From: Toxonevra muliebris
Taxonomy: Eukaryota; Arthropoda; Insecta; Diptera; Pallopteridae
DNA length: 64,000 bases
Assembly (NCBI GenBank): GCA_963691655.1
Contig: OY829329.1
Location: forward strand, 66,976,822-67,040,821
Reading direction: 5' to 3'
Part shown: piece by piece, positions 10,731 to 22,307 of the stretch
How positions within the stretch are numbered: the first letter of the stretch is position 1
Layout: every line of letters begins with the position of its first letter
Made by a program: the position numbers and the translations under genes
The notes under the pieces: generated by a model
The model's database searches: none
Seen by the model: only the letters and a program-made list of their open reading frames with translations
Told to the model about the DNA's origin: nothing

Positions 10731-12180
10731 GTTAATCCTTTTTACCGTTGAACCTGAAACATTAAGGGTACAGGATCAGAATCAGTGGCCTGAAATATTT
10801 TAAGAAATCCATGACAACGAATCAAATAACTCTCTCCGTCCTCCTCCACTCCCTCGCTCAATACTTTTTTGCCGACATTTTTTTCTCTGTAGAGTATACC
10901 AGTTTCCTTTATGACTGTACTAAATATTTCTTTTATATAATTTTCATACCAAAATTTTAAATTTATTAAACAAAATTTTCCTTAGTGTATGTTGTTTGAT
11001 AATCATTTGACGAAAAAAGTGATAAGAAAAACCATTTGATAAATTAACTTTTTGACGTCATGTAATTAGACCTAATACAGAGAGTTGCCAGATGCATAGA
11101 TTAAATCAACGAGTGAGAAATAACGTAAAATGAGAGAAAAGAGAATTAGGGTAAAAACCTCTCAATATACGCAGTTTCTTCAACAAACAAAAAGTTAGGC
11201 TGGTTAAATTAACCCATGACTAGTGTTGGCTGATAGCATGTGATGATTCGTAAATTATTCCAAGTAATTTTTATTCACCTTTCCAATGTAAATAAACTAC
11301 TTATCTAACACAAAAAAAATATTCAATTACCCAAAAAGAGGAGGAAAGGCAAATTAAAAATCCCAGCAGATATCAAAAGTGGAATGAACTTTAGAATTTT
11401 AACATTTCCTAAAAATTTTAAGCATTTCCTGATAAAAAAATTAATTCATGTGTTTGTAAACCGCTTTTAACAAGTCTTTCATTAAAATTGAATGTATGAG
11501 GATTGTGTAATGATATGAATGGAAGATTTTAAAGTCTATGCAGTAAAATTAAAGTTTTTATTTCACTGTAATCAAAAGATAGCAGATAATAAAATAAATA
11601 AATCAATATTTCACTTGTTTACTTTGTTTGTAAATCATGATTATGATTAATAATATAGATTTATTTTTTGCGCCTTTATTTTATTTCTAGCTTTATTTTT
11701 TCTATAAAAAGAATTGCGTAGAGCATTGAAGAAGAAATTCAATAATAGTCCGAGATAAATCACTTCAAACTAAGTCGAAAAATAAATAAAAAAATAAAAA
11801 GTTTTGATTGTTCGTATCTGACAACAAAACGAGCAGCAGTAGCAGCAGCAACAAAAGCAGGATGCAATGAATTGTTATGCAATCAAATCAATCGTTGTTC
11901 TTTTATTTTTGTTTTTACTAATAAAAAGAAATTCAATAACATGAATCAGTTTTTGATGCGGAACGACAGTGTAGGTTTCAAGTTTTTGAATAGGGCGGTG
12001 AGAAGATAAAGTTTTGATTATATTTATTTGAATTTCTGGAAGATTTATTTCTTTTCATACAAAAAATTTCAAGAATATCGAGATACTTGATATTAGAAAG
12101 AGAAAGAACAAAATTATTAAACAGCATACTGCGCTGACTTCGTATCTTACTCTTATGAATTCCATTCACTCTCACTACCG
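10731..12180. other. No gene seen
   Basis: Noncoding AT-rich sequence. AGAGTTGCCAGATGCAT at about 11082 loosely resembles the inverse of AGAGAGTTGCCATAT at about 15385-15400, but I cannot show a single element spanning the two. A short CAG tract occurs near 11835. Confidence 0.4.
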
Positions 12181-12411
12181 ATGAAGGCGGTGGGAGCTTC
12201 GCCTAAATAAACTCCGTCTTAGCCCAAGGTGTTATGCGTACGCGTAATTTGCTGCCAGGGGGTAAAATTAGGATCCTTTCGGATACCAGTTCATGCCCTT
12301 GGTAAGAAAGGCAAAAGAGTCCGGTAGGTACGTTCCTCATGTAGCTAGACAGTCTGAAGGACTTACAGGCTTGAAAAATATCCGGAATTTATTCACCTTG
12401 GCATCTGACAT
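12181..12411. other. Less AT-rich unidentified segment before the minisatellite
   Basis: About 230 bp with visibly higher GC and fewer homopolymers than its surroundings. It resembles decayed transposon sequence, but no protein motif could be read with confidence. Confidence 0.3.
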
Positions 12412-14155
12412 TGTTTTATCTGATTTGGTCTTCTTTTGACTTCGCTTTATCAGAATCGATCTTCATCAGAATTGATCTTCATCAGAATTGATCTTCATCA
12501 GAATTGGTCTTCATCAGAATTGATCTTCATTGGAATTGGTCTTCATCAGAATTGGTCTTCATAAAATTTGATCTTCTTTAAAATTGATCTTCATTTGACT
12601 TGATCTTCATAAGACTTGATCTTCATCAGAATTGACCTTGATCTTCATCAGGCTTAGATCTTCATCAGAACTGATCTTCATCAGATTTGATTTTCATCAC
12701 ACTGGATCTTCATCAGACTTGATCTTCATCAGATTTGATCTTCACTAGTCTTGACCCTTATCAAACTTGATCTTCATCCGATTTGACCTTCATCAGACGT
12801 AATCTCCATCAACTTTCATCATCGGAATTGATCTTCATCAAATTTGATCTCTATCAGATTTGATCTTCATCAGAATTGATCTTCATCAGAATTGATCTTC
12901 ATCAGAATTGATCTTCATCAGACTTGATCTTTATCAAATTTAATCTTCATCAGACTTGATCTTTATCAAATCAAATCTTCATCAGATTTGGTCTTCATCA
13001 GACTTAATCTTCATTTGACTTGATCTTCATAAGACTTGATCTTCATCAGAATTGACCTTGATCTTCATCAGGCTTTGATCGCCATCAGATTTCATTTTCA
13101 TCAGACTGGATCTTCATCGGACTTGTTCTACGTCAGATTTGATCTTCATTAGTCTTGACCCTTATCAAACTTGATCTTCATCGGATGTGATCTTCAACTG
13201 ACTGGATTGGATTTCTTCAGACTTGATCTTCATCAGACTAAATCTCCATGTGATTTAATTTTCACCTTAGTTGATTTTCAGTTGGCGTGATCTTCATTAA
13301 ACTGGAACTTCATCTGATTTGATTTTCATCAGTTTTGATCTTCATCAGATTTGATCTTCATCAGAATTGACCTTGATCTTCATCACACTTGGATTTCTTC
13401 AGACTTGATTTTCATAAGATTTGATCTTCATCAGATTTGATCTTCATCAGACTTGTTCTTAATCAGATTTGGTCTTCATCAGACTTAATCGTCAGTTGAT
13501 TTGATCTTCATCAAATACATCTTCATCAGAATTGATCTTCATCAGATTTGATCTTTATCAGATTTGATCTTCATCAGCCTAGTTCTTAATCAGATTTGGT
13601 CTTCATGAGACTTAATTTTCATCAGATTTGGTCTTCATCAGACTTAATCGTCAGTTGATTTGATCTTCATCAGATTTGATCTTCATCAAATACATCTTTA
13701 TCAGATTTGATCATCATCAGATTTGATAATCAGAATTGGTTCTCATCAGAACTGATCTTAATCAGATTTGATCATCATCAGTCTTGATCTTCATCAGATT
13801 TAAACGTTATCAGAATTGATCTTCATCAGAATTGATCTTCATCAGATTTGATTTCCATCAGACTGGATCTTCATCAGACTGGATCTTCATCAGACTTGAT
13901 CTTCATCAGATTTGGCCTTCATCAGGCTTAATCCCTATGAAACTTGATCTTAATCTGATTTGATCTTCAACAGATAAAATCTTGGATTTCTTCAGACTTG
14001 ATCTGCATCAGTCGTCATCTTCATCAGATCAATCAATCTTCATGTGATTTAATCTTCATCTAACTTGATCTTCAGTTGGCATTAATCTTGATCTTCATCT
14101 GAGTTGATTTTCATCAGTTTTAATCTTCATCATATTTGGATTTCTTCATAGATTC
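12412..14155. repeat. Minisatellite array, 16 bp unit TTGATCTTCATCAGAN
   Basis: Roughly 100 or more degenerate copies of TTGATCTTCATCAGAA/T follow one another for 1.7 kb, with occasional units of other lengths. Longer segments are themselves repeated: about 60 bases starting near 12590 recur near 13012, and about 50 bases starting near 13465 recur near 13624. The array has therefore grown partly by duplicating blocks. The unit is not a multiple of three, and TGA occurs in most units, so it is not coding on the plus strand. Confidence 0.9.
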
Positions 14156-15449
14156 TTCTATTTTCTTCTAAATAGCTACAATAGAACTTGAAAACTTTAA
14201 CTATTTGTCTACACATAACGCTGAGATAAGGCGCAAGTTATGGATTACCTGAAACTTCAAAATTATCATAAATATCTCAGAATATTCAAATTTCATATGC
14301 ATTCTTATAATGCCAGAAAACTTTATCTGACATAGTTATAACTACAACTACATACCATTTTTATTTTAAAAAATGTACGTTTTTATTTTTCACTTCAAAC
14401 TTGTAGTAAAAGCAACTCTTTAGTGTGTATTTATCTATTTATGAACGGCGAACGTTACGTTACGTTAATTCCAACAAATTAGGCACCACTTTCCATAAAA
14501 TAATTTTATAATCTCATTTACACTTAAATTATTTTCAAATGCAAATTATTATTGAGCTGTAAGAGCTTCAAGTGTATGCATTCAGCTACAATAAAAAGTA
14601 AAAAAAACTTGTGGATGTTTAGCGTTTAGCGCGTTGATGCGAGGCAAGAGTTAAGAGGTTGAAAATTTTCGGCATTAAAATGCCTCAAAAACCACACCAA
14701 AGAAACTAAAACGTAAACCATAACTATAAACGGTGAATATTTTGTGGTTTTCAATAATGGCATATCCTGGAAAATTGGAGAATAATTCTAAAATGTTGAA
14801 TATTTTTGGTAATTAAATTTCATTATTGTAGTGTTTAATTTGCCAGTTTAGATTGGCAGTGGCAAATGTGGCTGCTGCAATTATAGAATTTCAAATTTAC
14901 TAGTAGAGAGTAAACTAATTAGGATTTTGTAATAATGAGAGAGAAATGAAGTATAATTCTGAGCGTTTTATTTTAAGATCATATACATACATAGATAATA
15001 CCTATTCAAAAATGTTAGAATGTTAGGGGATGTATGGAGAAAAAGGGGTGAAAAAATAAAGAGCAAAACAAAAATAACTTATTTTTAGGTTAAGTTAGAA
15101 TGTGCAAAATGAAATCATCAGGTGAGTTCATTAAGTTCAAAGGGTTCAAAGGTCAGTCTGTAATGACATAACGGAAGCTTTTCGTTTTACCTTTTTAAAA
15201 TAACGAAAAAGAAAGCTCTCTCTAACTTATTTCCATTGCCTGGCTCTTACTCAGACCAGACTGACCACATTCCATATTCCTTTCCTAGACAACTTAACCA
15301 AGATTTCATGAGATTGTAAAGATTATTGATTTATCTTCATCGCTGAGTCAAAAACAATCAAATCAATCAGAGTGTAACAAAAATTGATATGGCAACTCTC
15401 TCGCTTGATTAGCCAACTAGATTTAGAGTAAGTAAAGCCAAAACACTAA
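14156..15449. other. No gene seen
   Basis: AT-rich noncoding sequence without recognised repeat ends. A tephritid or dipteran intron or intergenic stretch is the likely explanation. Confidence 0.45.
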
Positions 15450-15775
15450 AGGCTCTGACACATAGAGTCCGTTGTGTACGTGAGAGCGAAGTATACAACT
15501 GACATGAAGGAAGTGAAGGAGAGAGGCGACACAAAGCATACGTTGCCAACGGATACACAATCATACACATCATACACAAAATAAATCAGCTGATAGCTGC
15601 AACACTCTCAACTCTTTCTCAACGTACGGCAACGTTGAGAGTTGCCCAACTTTTTACGTTACTTCAACGTATACGTAGGGTATGGGCCACACTACATACG
15701 ATTTCATATATTTTATAGTAGTTGTCAGTTGTATACTTTGCTCTCACGTACACAACGGACTCTGTGTGTTAGAGC
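15450..15775. mobile_element. Long-TIR MITE, TAA-flanked, PIF/Harbinger-like, interrupted near its right end
   Basis: An inverted repeat of about 50 bases begins AGGCTCTGACACATAGAG on the left. It is matched on the other strand by the sequence ending at 15775 plus ten bases at 16851-16860, beyond an hAT-like insertion. TAA lies on both outer sides (15447-15449 and 16861-16863). No coding capacity. The target size and termini fit Tourist-type elements; family naming is inference. Confidence 0.7.
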
Positions 15776-16850
15776 CAGCGATGCCAACTTGCGGGGAATT
15801 CTCCTATTTGTGGGGAATTTCACTTAGAACTGGGAATCGGGGTATGAGCTGTTTTTTGCGGGGAATTTGAAACCGTTCAGCTTTTAGTTAATAAAGTCTG
15901 TAGAATATTTTTTGTCAATTTTTATGTAATGTAAATTGTTTGACTTTTGCAATACTTCATATTTTAGGTCTTATAACCTTCATCTCTTCTTCATCACTTT
16001 CTTGGTTTGGAGAAATTGACTTAAAAAAAAGTGTGTAATCCGAAATTATTATATTTCAAAAGTATTTTGTAAAAATTTCAGAGAGAAACTCGAAGTACTT
16101 TCGTAGATATATTATAGCGGCAGTCAGGCCAAAATAGTCGCTCAGCGCTTCGGCTTCCCTTTCGATCGTTCTGAAAGACTTAGCTATGCCTTCGTCCAGT
16201 ACCTCCTGATTAATAACTTCGGTCTGCGATTGCATCGGTCGGTCACAGATCTGTGCGTTATGCAGATGCGCCTCTTGGTCATATTGGGCGGGAGGAAGGT
16301 CCGTTGGGATTCGACGGTATATTTAAAAACCTATAGCCAAAAAATTTGAACCCGTTCTTCTCATAACAAGGTTTTTGCCATTGGCACGTACGGTCTAAAA
16401 TTTAAATATGTTTTTCAATACAACAAATGTGACCATTTTTTTCAAAATCAAAAATAGTTTTGACTTTTTTTTCAAAAGGAAACCTTTTTTTTGTGTTTCT
16501 TTGGGCCAAAAGAAAGCCCATGTATTTTCCGTTGAGAACTTTGAGTGTTTATCTATCAAAATGAACGTCGAGTAACTCGGTACACCGGATTCATTTAAGC
16601 TCAATCGATTTTAAGAGTGGGTTCCCTTGAGATGAAATCTCCCATTTGTGAAAAGAATTCCGGAGTCAGAAAGTACCTTACTATTAACCTACCAGTTCTG
16701 GACCGCATTAAAATAACATTAACCTTGATAAATTTTAAACGTGTCTCGCTGTTATAATATAAAATTATACCGGTGCGGGGAATTTAATTGCAAATCGGGG
16801 AATTTCTCAAGGGCTATCGGGGAGACAGAAAAAAAGAGTTGGCATCCCTG
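15776..16850. mobile_element. hAT-like element inserted in the preceding MITE
   Basis: Termini are CAGCGATGCCAACT on the left and, on the other strand, CAGGGATGCCAACT on the right. The flanks are an eight-base target duplication, GTTAGAGC at 15768-15775 and GTCAGAGC at 16851-16858. CGGGGAATTT-type motifs cluster just inside both ends (for example about 15791, 15862 and 16795), a subterminal repeat pattern usual for hAT elements. No transposase was recognised. It carries the coding-like stretch at 16056-16322. Confidence 0.75.
16056..16322 (-). other. 88-codon open frame with coding-like composition inside the hAT-like element
   Basis: On the minus strand a frame free of stops runs from after a TAA at 16325-16323 to a TGA at 16058-16056. 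The product contains IPTDLPPAQYDQEAHLHN, then SQTEVINQEVLDEGIAKSF and REAEALSDYFGL, amphipathic and low in the Phe/Lys/Asn bias of chance frames nearby. The DNA is less AT-rich than the rest of the element. There is no start codon at its beginning (first ATG at Met-Gln-Ser-Gln), so it looks like an exon piece, either transposase remnant or captured host sequence. I do not recognise the family. Confidence 0.4.
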
Positions 16851-16863
16851 GTCAGAGCCTTAA

Positions 16864-17270
16864 ATACTGAGAGAAGAAAAAGTGAAAGAGCGAGAGAAAC
16901 AGATGGAATTGGAATTTATATGAAATATGCCCATAAAAGTTTTCCATAAATTTCAAGTAAACAAGCAAGAGAAAGAATGAGAGAATGAAACACATGGAAT
17001 TGGAATCTATATGAAATAGAGATCGTTTGAAATTATGTAAAACGAAATCCTAAAGCTATAGTAATTTTTCTATCACCCAGTGAATGTTTCCATTCCAACA
17101 CTTCATTCAACCTGAAAATGTTCTACATTGCATAAAATCTTGAAGTAAATCCTGGTATCTTGAAAAAATTTACATTTCACAAAATTATTTAATTTAAGTT
17201 TTACAAGAATTGCAAGTATGCAACGTTCCACAAAACGGTAACGAAAAAACATAATAAATTTAAATTCATT
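16864..17270. other. No gene seen
   Basis: AT-rich noncoding DNA following the nested MITE/hAT-like pair. A GAAAGAGCGAGAGAAAC-type purine-rich stretch occurs twice (about 16882 and 16972), each followed by an ATGGAATTGGAAT motif, hinting at a small local duplication. Confidence 0.35.
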
Positions 17271-18350
17271 ATGCTACATTTTAGAGAAAGAAAAACAAAT
17301 GAGAAGAAATTCCAGAAATTCACTCGAGTTTATAATACTTTTGCTTTCTTTTATCCATTTCATTGCATTGCATTATATTCTATTATTTGCATTGGCAACA
17401 ATCACAACAACATTGTTGCCGGCATCACTATTTCAAAAACAACAACAATATCAACCAAGCAGCAACAACAGTTGATAGCCAGAGCCATGAGAGTTGCTGC
17501 GCAGTGCCTCATCTGCTGTTGCTCATCTGCTTCGCATGAATAACAAAAATATTGTTTCATTGCGCGCGCTAAACAAATATTGTTACAAAATTATGTGCAA
17601 TGCAATGGAAGCAAAAATGGCAGCCAACAGCAACATCAGCAGCAGCAGCAGCAATTCAATGCACCAGTGAATGCAACGCGCGGCCGCATCTTCAGTGTGC
17701 ATCACATCGCTAACGACGCGGCTGCCGCGCGGGGGGTTTGTTTTATTGGTTGCATCACTTTGCTGCTTGTTGCTACTGTCACTATCATTGCTGTCGCAAA
17801 TAAATCAGTTTTTTGTAGTTTACTCGATTTCCATAACGTCGTGGTGGCTGCGAGGGCTGCTGAGTAAGTGAGGGCGGTTGAAATGTTCGTGGATGGATGG
17901 GTGTTAGAAAATGTTTGTCCTTCTACTGTCGGTCCAACGTTCTAAACGATGCAAACAAACGCTATCGTCATCATCGCCATTGTACATACACACACACACA
18001 CACACACACCGCAAACACCAACACTCATACAGGCGACAATATGCAAATTCATGTTCACACAGTTTAGTTAGATTCGCATGTCTGTCTGTTGGCCCACCCA
18101 TCTGTGTCCGTCTTAACGTTCCAATACCATTATCATTTTGGCTCAAGAAGTTGCTGTGCTCATTTGTGCGACTGTCGGTCTGGTTAGAAACAAATGCATT
18201 GCATTTGAATTTCGATTTAAATTCTGACGTGTCTGAAGTTATACGAATTTTTCGGTGGTTCGTTGATTTAACAGCGATAGGAGGTGGCCTTGGTATACAG
18301 AGGTTCTCAACCATTGAGGAATTCGATTCTTCAAAAATTTGTTTTTTATA
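17271..18350. other. Simple-repeat-rich region (CAG, CA) without supportable gene
   Basis: It contains CAG/CAA tracts near 17455-17470 and 17624-17654 and a (CA)n run at about 17987-18010. Overlapping open frames on both strands, including one of 136 codons on the minus strand and one of 146 codons on the plus strand at the same place, encode Gln, Cys/Val or Leu-rich strings from these repeats. No splice-bounded exon or motif stands out. The CAG-rich part could be untranslated leader sequence, but that is not demonstrable. Confidence 0.4.
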
Positions 18351-19424
18351 ATTAAAATTTAAATCAGAATTGCCCAGTTTGACTTAATGAAATTTCGGTT
18401 TAAATGAGAATTGGTTTCTCTGAATTTAAATTTCCAGCAAACTCAATTTCTAAAAAAAAAAAGAGTGAATGCCTTTACTAGGCGGCCATTAGGAAGGCCA
18501 TTATTAGAAGGTTCCTAATGGAACCTTATAAAAGCTTTCAGTTTTCCCGTTTCTCGTTTTCATAGTTTAAGAACCCCTGGTTCCAGCAAAACCAACTTGT
18601 AGTAGGTATCTATGTGCAGTATGACTCTTCCATCATAAACGCTTTCCCGTTGCTAAAGATGCAAAACATGCAGACGACAACGATGCCGACGATAATTTGT
18701 GATAATTTTTCATTTGGCTGAAGCGTTAACGCGTTTGTTTGGATTATCTTTCATAATGAGATTGAAACTGAAAACGGCGAATTTGCATGTAAATTGGAAG
18801 AAGAAACAACGAACAAGTAAAAAGAAAAATAAAAAATTATGTGACATAATTTTATGTTAAAAAGTCTGAAATGCAATGAGTTGGTAATCGTGAGAAAAGT
18901 GAAATTCAAAGAGTTGTGAGTTGAAACCGATATGAGTTGATAGCTTAAGGGTGTGTACTGGTTTTATTGAAAATATCTCTTTCTTTCCTTGAACATTTAG
19001 CGAAAGTATATAATAAATTAATTTGAAATCTTTGGACATGCTATTGTTACAAAATTGTTTTCGTATTATTTCATGATGACACGGGTTTCGCCCTTGACAC
19101 GTTCTACTCAAGAATGTGCAGGATGTCCGAAAAGAAAAAGTTAAATCGCTGGTGTTTTATTTAATACGAATGTGGTTTGTTGTCTGATGAACAACCAAAA
19201 TTGAAAATAATTGAAAGTGAAGTAATGGCGATTAGTTAAAAAAAATTTGCATAAAACAAAAAAAATGGAAGGTCTATCAACCTTCAGTAAAAATTTGATA
19301 ACAATCGATGTAGTAACGGAGGTTTTTTTTAGAGTGATCGAACTTCCGATAGGCATAACTATACAACCAGCTGCCAGATTGAACGTCTTTCTTCGACTTC
19401 TTTGTTCAGTATGCTTTGGCAAAT
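18351..19424. other. No gene seen
   Basis: Noncoding AT-rich sequence. GGCCATTAGGAAGGCC near 18484 is a small imperfect palindrome, and TTCCTAATGGAACC follows at about 18510. No function is suggested. Confidence 0.35.
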
Positions 19425-20680
19425 TACCATGCAAAGATTTACACTCGAACAACGTTTAAAAATCATGGAAATATATTTCCAAAAAAACGCGGTCTGTGCG
19501 CGAAACTCACAGAGAATTTCGCTTAATTTACGATGCGCTCTCATCATCCATCTGAGCTGCTTATACGCAAAATAAGGGATCGATTCATGTCTTCGTATAT
19601 TTTTTTGGATAATTTTTATTCAGAATGAGCTCGTGCTGTGCGTAAGCCCGAAACTGTGGCCGCAATGGACATCAGTGTGTCCGAAGATCTAAATCTGTCG
19701 ATTCGGCGAAGCATTCAAGAAATGAATCTTTGCCCGTTCACTATATAGAAAATTTTGCGGAAAGCCCTCGGTACTACTTCTATATAAGATTCAAGTGATC
19801 CATAAACTCGAGCCGTGGGACCATCGAAGACAACGTGCGTTTGCATATTAGGCTCTAAATCGCTTCAAAGCCCACCCCCTACCGCGAAATCATCTTCAGG
19901 GATGTGACACATTTTTGACTGAACGGGTAGGTGGCGGCCCATTATGATATCACGTACATAGTTGGACCTACTGTTCAACGCCGATTCCGAATGGCGGTGT
20001 GGTAATTTTTTATCAGCTCAGTGGTTTTGCTATTACCAACCAAGGTGTACTTTTATACTTTCTTATAATTCTCATACACTTCATATTGATAGTGAATATA
20101 AGAAGGTAGTGAAATTTAACTACCAGACGAAGACGGGAATCGAACCCGAGCCTCCCGGATGAAAGACTAGAGTACTACCCACTAGACTATTGACTGAACG
20201 GGTACGTACATAAACAAAATTGCTGTATTTGGAGCGATGAAAATTTGCATATGTTAGAGACTCCGTTGCATCCGCAATGAGTGATGTCATGAAATTTTCG
20301 AAGGTTGCTTAGATATCTGCCTAATTTCGGTACCCATGATCTGGAGTACCATTGGTTTCAACAAAACGGCGCTACGTACCACACAACATATCAAATCGAA
20401 ATATTGAAAGAAATACTCGATGGTCGCATTTTGTCGAAAAGTGGAAACTTCGACCGGCCGCCGCGCTTATGCAAGTCACTTGTCTATGTTGATAAGTCAA
20501 CAAATTTTGAGCACCTGAACCACAACACTACACGCGTTATCGGCGAAATACATACCAAAATTCTTGAGCGGTTAGTGAAAAATTGAACTGATCGGCTGAC
20601 CTTCTTGAAACCGTGGTCATATGCCAAAAATCATTTTTGAACATTAAATGCCATGAAAATTGTGAGCTAGTTAAACTATT
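19425..20680 (+). pseudogene. mariner-superfamily transposase relic interrupted by a SINE
   Basis: The plus strand reads QRFTLEQRLKIMEIYFQKN at the N-terminus, then an IHKLEPWDHRRQRAFA-like segment, then after the SINE HDLEYHWFQQNGATYHTTYQ (second catalytic Asp region, with Asn in place of Asp) and RVIGEIHTKILERLVKN near the C-terminus. This order matches a common arthropod Tc1/mariner transposase type. Frameshifts, stops and deletions, including loss of most of the core around the first Asp and of the third acidic motif, mark it as dead. Confidence 0.65.
19930..20189 (-). mobile_element. tRNA-derived SINE (SINE family B) with 15 bp target duplication
   Basis: Flanked by perfect direct repeats TTGACTGAACGGGTA at 19915-19929 and 20190-20204. 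Read on the minus strand it starts with a tRNA-like head: AGTCTAGTGGGTAGTACT (box A region), then GGCTCGGGTTCGATTCCCG (box B). A body follows with TTCTTATATTCACTATC and ending near GGCGGCCCATTATG on the plus strand. A related body lies at 44235-44690. The perfect target duplication indicates a relatively young insertion into the transposase relic. Confidence 0.85.
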
Positions 20681-20689
20681 TTTATGGTA

Positions 20690-21788
20690 ATTTGTTCAAA
20701 TTTTGTGTGTTTTATTAACACGCATCCGTCGTTCATTTTGCCAATCCAATCAGTCGTTGATGTATCAATTTACTACAATGTAATGCCACAATTACAATAG
20801 AACCGAAATAGGTTTAAATATTATTTTTTCTGAATATTTTCATTTAATTACAAAACTTTCTACCATTTATTACATTTTGTTTTGTTCTATTATTTAGTTA
20901 TTCATGTGAACTATCAAGCATGTGAAACAATTTATATTTGAAAATTGTATCAATTTGATACCAACGACAGATCCGTGTTAAAAAAAAAGTTCTTTCTCTA
21001 CAAAAACCCCGTTTAATTTCAAAGATATCGTGTCAACCTAACGCGATATGCGTTTAAAGTTTGAAATAGAAATATGAGCGCAGAAATATTAAATCGTTTT
21101 ATTTTTCACAAATATTGTTGTTTTTTCTATGCAAGTATCGTTGCTAGTTAAATGCACATAACTAGAAGCGAGTGGCGAATAAAACGCAGCTAAAATATGT
21201 GTAGCAACAATTCGTGAGTTCTTATTACATACGGATTCAAATTTTGATTTGGAAAGCAGAAATTTAAGACGTTGAGCTGAACATAGTCCCCAAAACCAAA
21301 AAATTCCTTTTCATTCCTATACGGTTGACCACCCTAAATATAGTCAACTTAAAAAGACCTGCTAAAATTTATAGAAACGATTAATTGTATACTATCTCTT
21401 ATACACACACATAAATGTTACTCTCCGCTTGCCAAATATGTCAGAACTTTCTATAAACTAATTGCAAACGTTATTCGTTCGCCGTCACCCAAACACAAAA
21501 AGTAGCTAAATACAATTTCCGCTAATGTTTAACTAAATAAAAACTTTGTTTTTTTTTTTTTTTTTTGCGAAAAAGTTAACACAAAAGTAAATACAAGTAC
21601 GTGAATAATAATAATGATAATAGAGCCAGCGATGATGATGACGACGACGATAATACATAATAATGATAATAATGAACGTGAGCTCGCAAAATTTTGTACG
21701 CTCAACAAAAAATCATTCATTTCAAAACCGAAACGAACGAAACGAAACCAAACCAAACCAAAAAAAACAAAAACTAAAATAAACTCAC
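20690..21788. other. Intron or intergenic sequence, no gene seen
   Basis: AT-rich with a poly-T run at about 21549-21566 and a GAT/GAC-rich simple tract near 21615-21660, immediately downstream (minus strand) of the donor at 21788. It belongs to the intron following the exon at 22307-21789. Confidence 0.5.
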
Positions 21789-22307
21789 CTTCGAACTTTT
21801 CATATGCAGCGAAGCTTAACTTTTCCGGCACATAAGATAAACGCCTCGAACCGACATTCTCCAAGTGCGCTGCCATGCCGCTAGAGGCGACAGCCGCAGC
21901 GGCGGCAAACGCACTTCCGTTAGTGGTAACGGCGCCGGTATTAACAACGGCGGCTGAGGCGTTGCTGCTGGTGTTAGAGGAGGCGGCTGCGCCTGCTGCT
22001 GCCTTTTCAGCCGTGAAAGAAGCAACTTTCTTGAGTACATTACTTGTGTGTAATGGTGATGATGTTGTAGCATTGTAGGGAATTAATGCATGTGTAGCAG
22101 CACCACTAGCAAATGCAGAGTTGCTGCTAGAATCCACCAATGCACCACCGCCAATGCTATCAGCTGGGACAGTTTCCTCGGTATTGGTAGTGGTATTGGT
22201 GGAAGTAGTTGAATTCAGTTGAGATTGTACAGGTGTCTGGGATGATTTAAACGAAATTATTACGGTTGATTGAGTTTCCGATGAGGGTGTTGGCAAATAT
22301 TTGGCAT
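21789..22307 (-). CDS. Coding exon 5 (phase 1-1) of unidentified low-complexity gene
   Basis: Acceptor CTGCTATAG|AT at 22308/22307 and donor GAAG|GTGAGT at 21789/21788 on the minus strand. The exon is 519 bases, exactly 173 codons, with one codon split at each end. It encodes AKYLPTPSSETQSTVIISFK at its start, a Ser/Thr/Asn-rich middle, Ala-rich runs, and at the 3' end SRRLSYVPEKLSFAAYEKFE, the best-conserved-looking segment of the gene here. An Asp codon bridges from exon 4 (G + AT). The following exon is not in evidence in the window. The Ala and Ser/Thr runs look disordered; the C-terminal island may be a binding motif, but I cannot name the domain. Confidence 0.7.

Noticed and set aside
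11082..15400. A single large transposon with ends at the AGAGTTGCCA words
   Set aside because: Only a short match is shared, with no target duplication, and the interval contains a minisatellite and unrelated DNA.
17904..18351. Opposed open frames of 136 (minus) and 146 (plus) codons over the same DNA
   Set aside because: Both depend on the (CA)n tract. Neither has a recognisable motif or exon boundaries, and both cannot be real at once.
20135..20189. Possible tRNA gene on the minus strand
   Set aside because: It is the head of a SINE bounded by a 15 bp target duplication, without paired acceptor stem.
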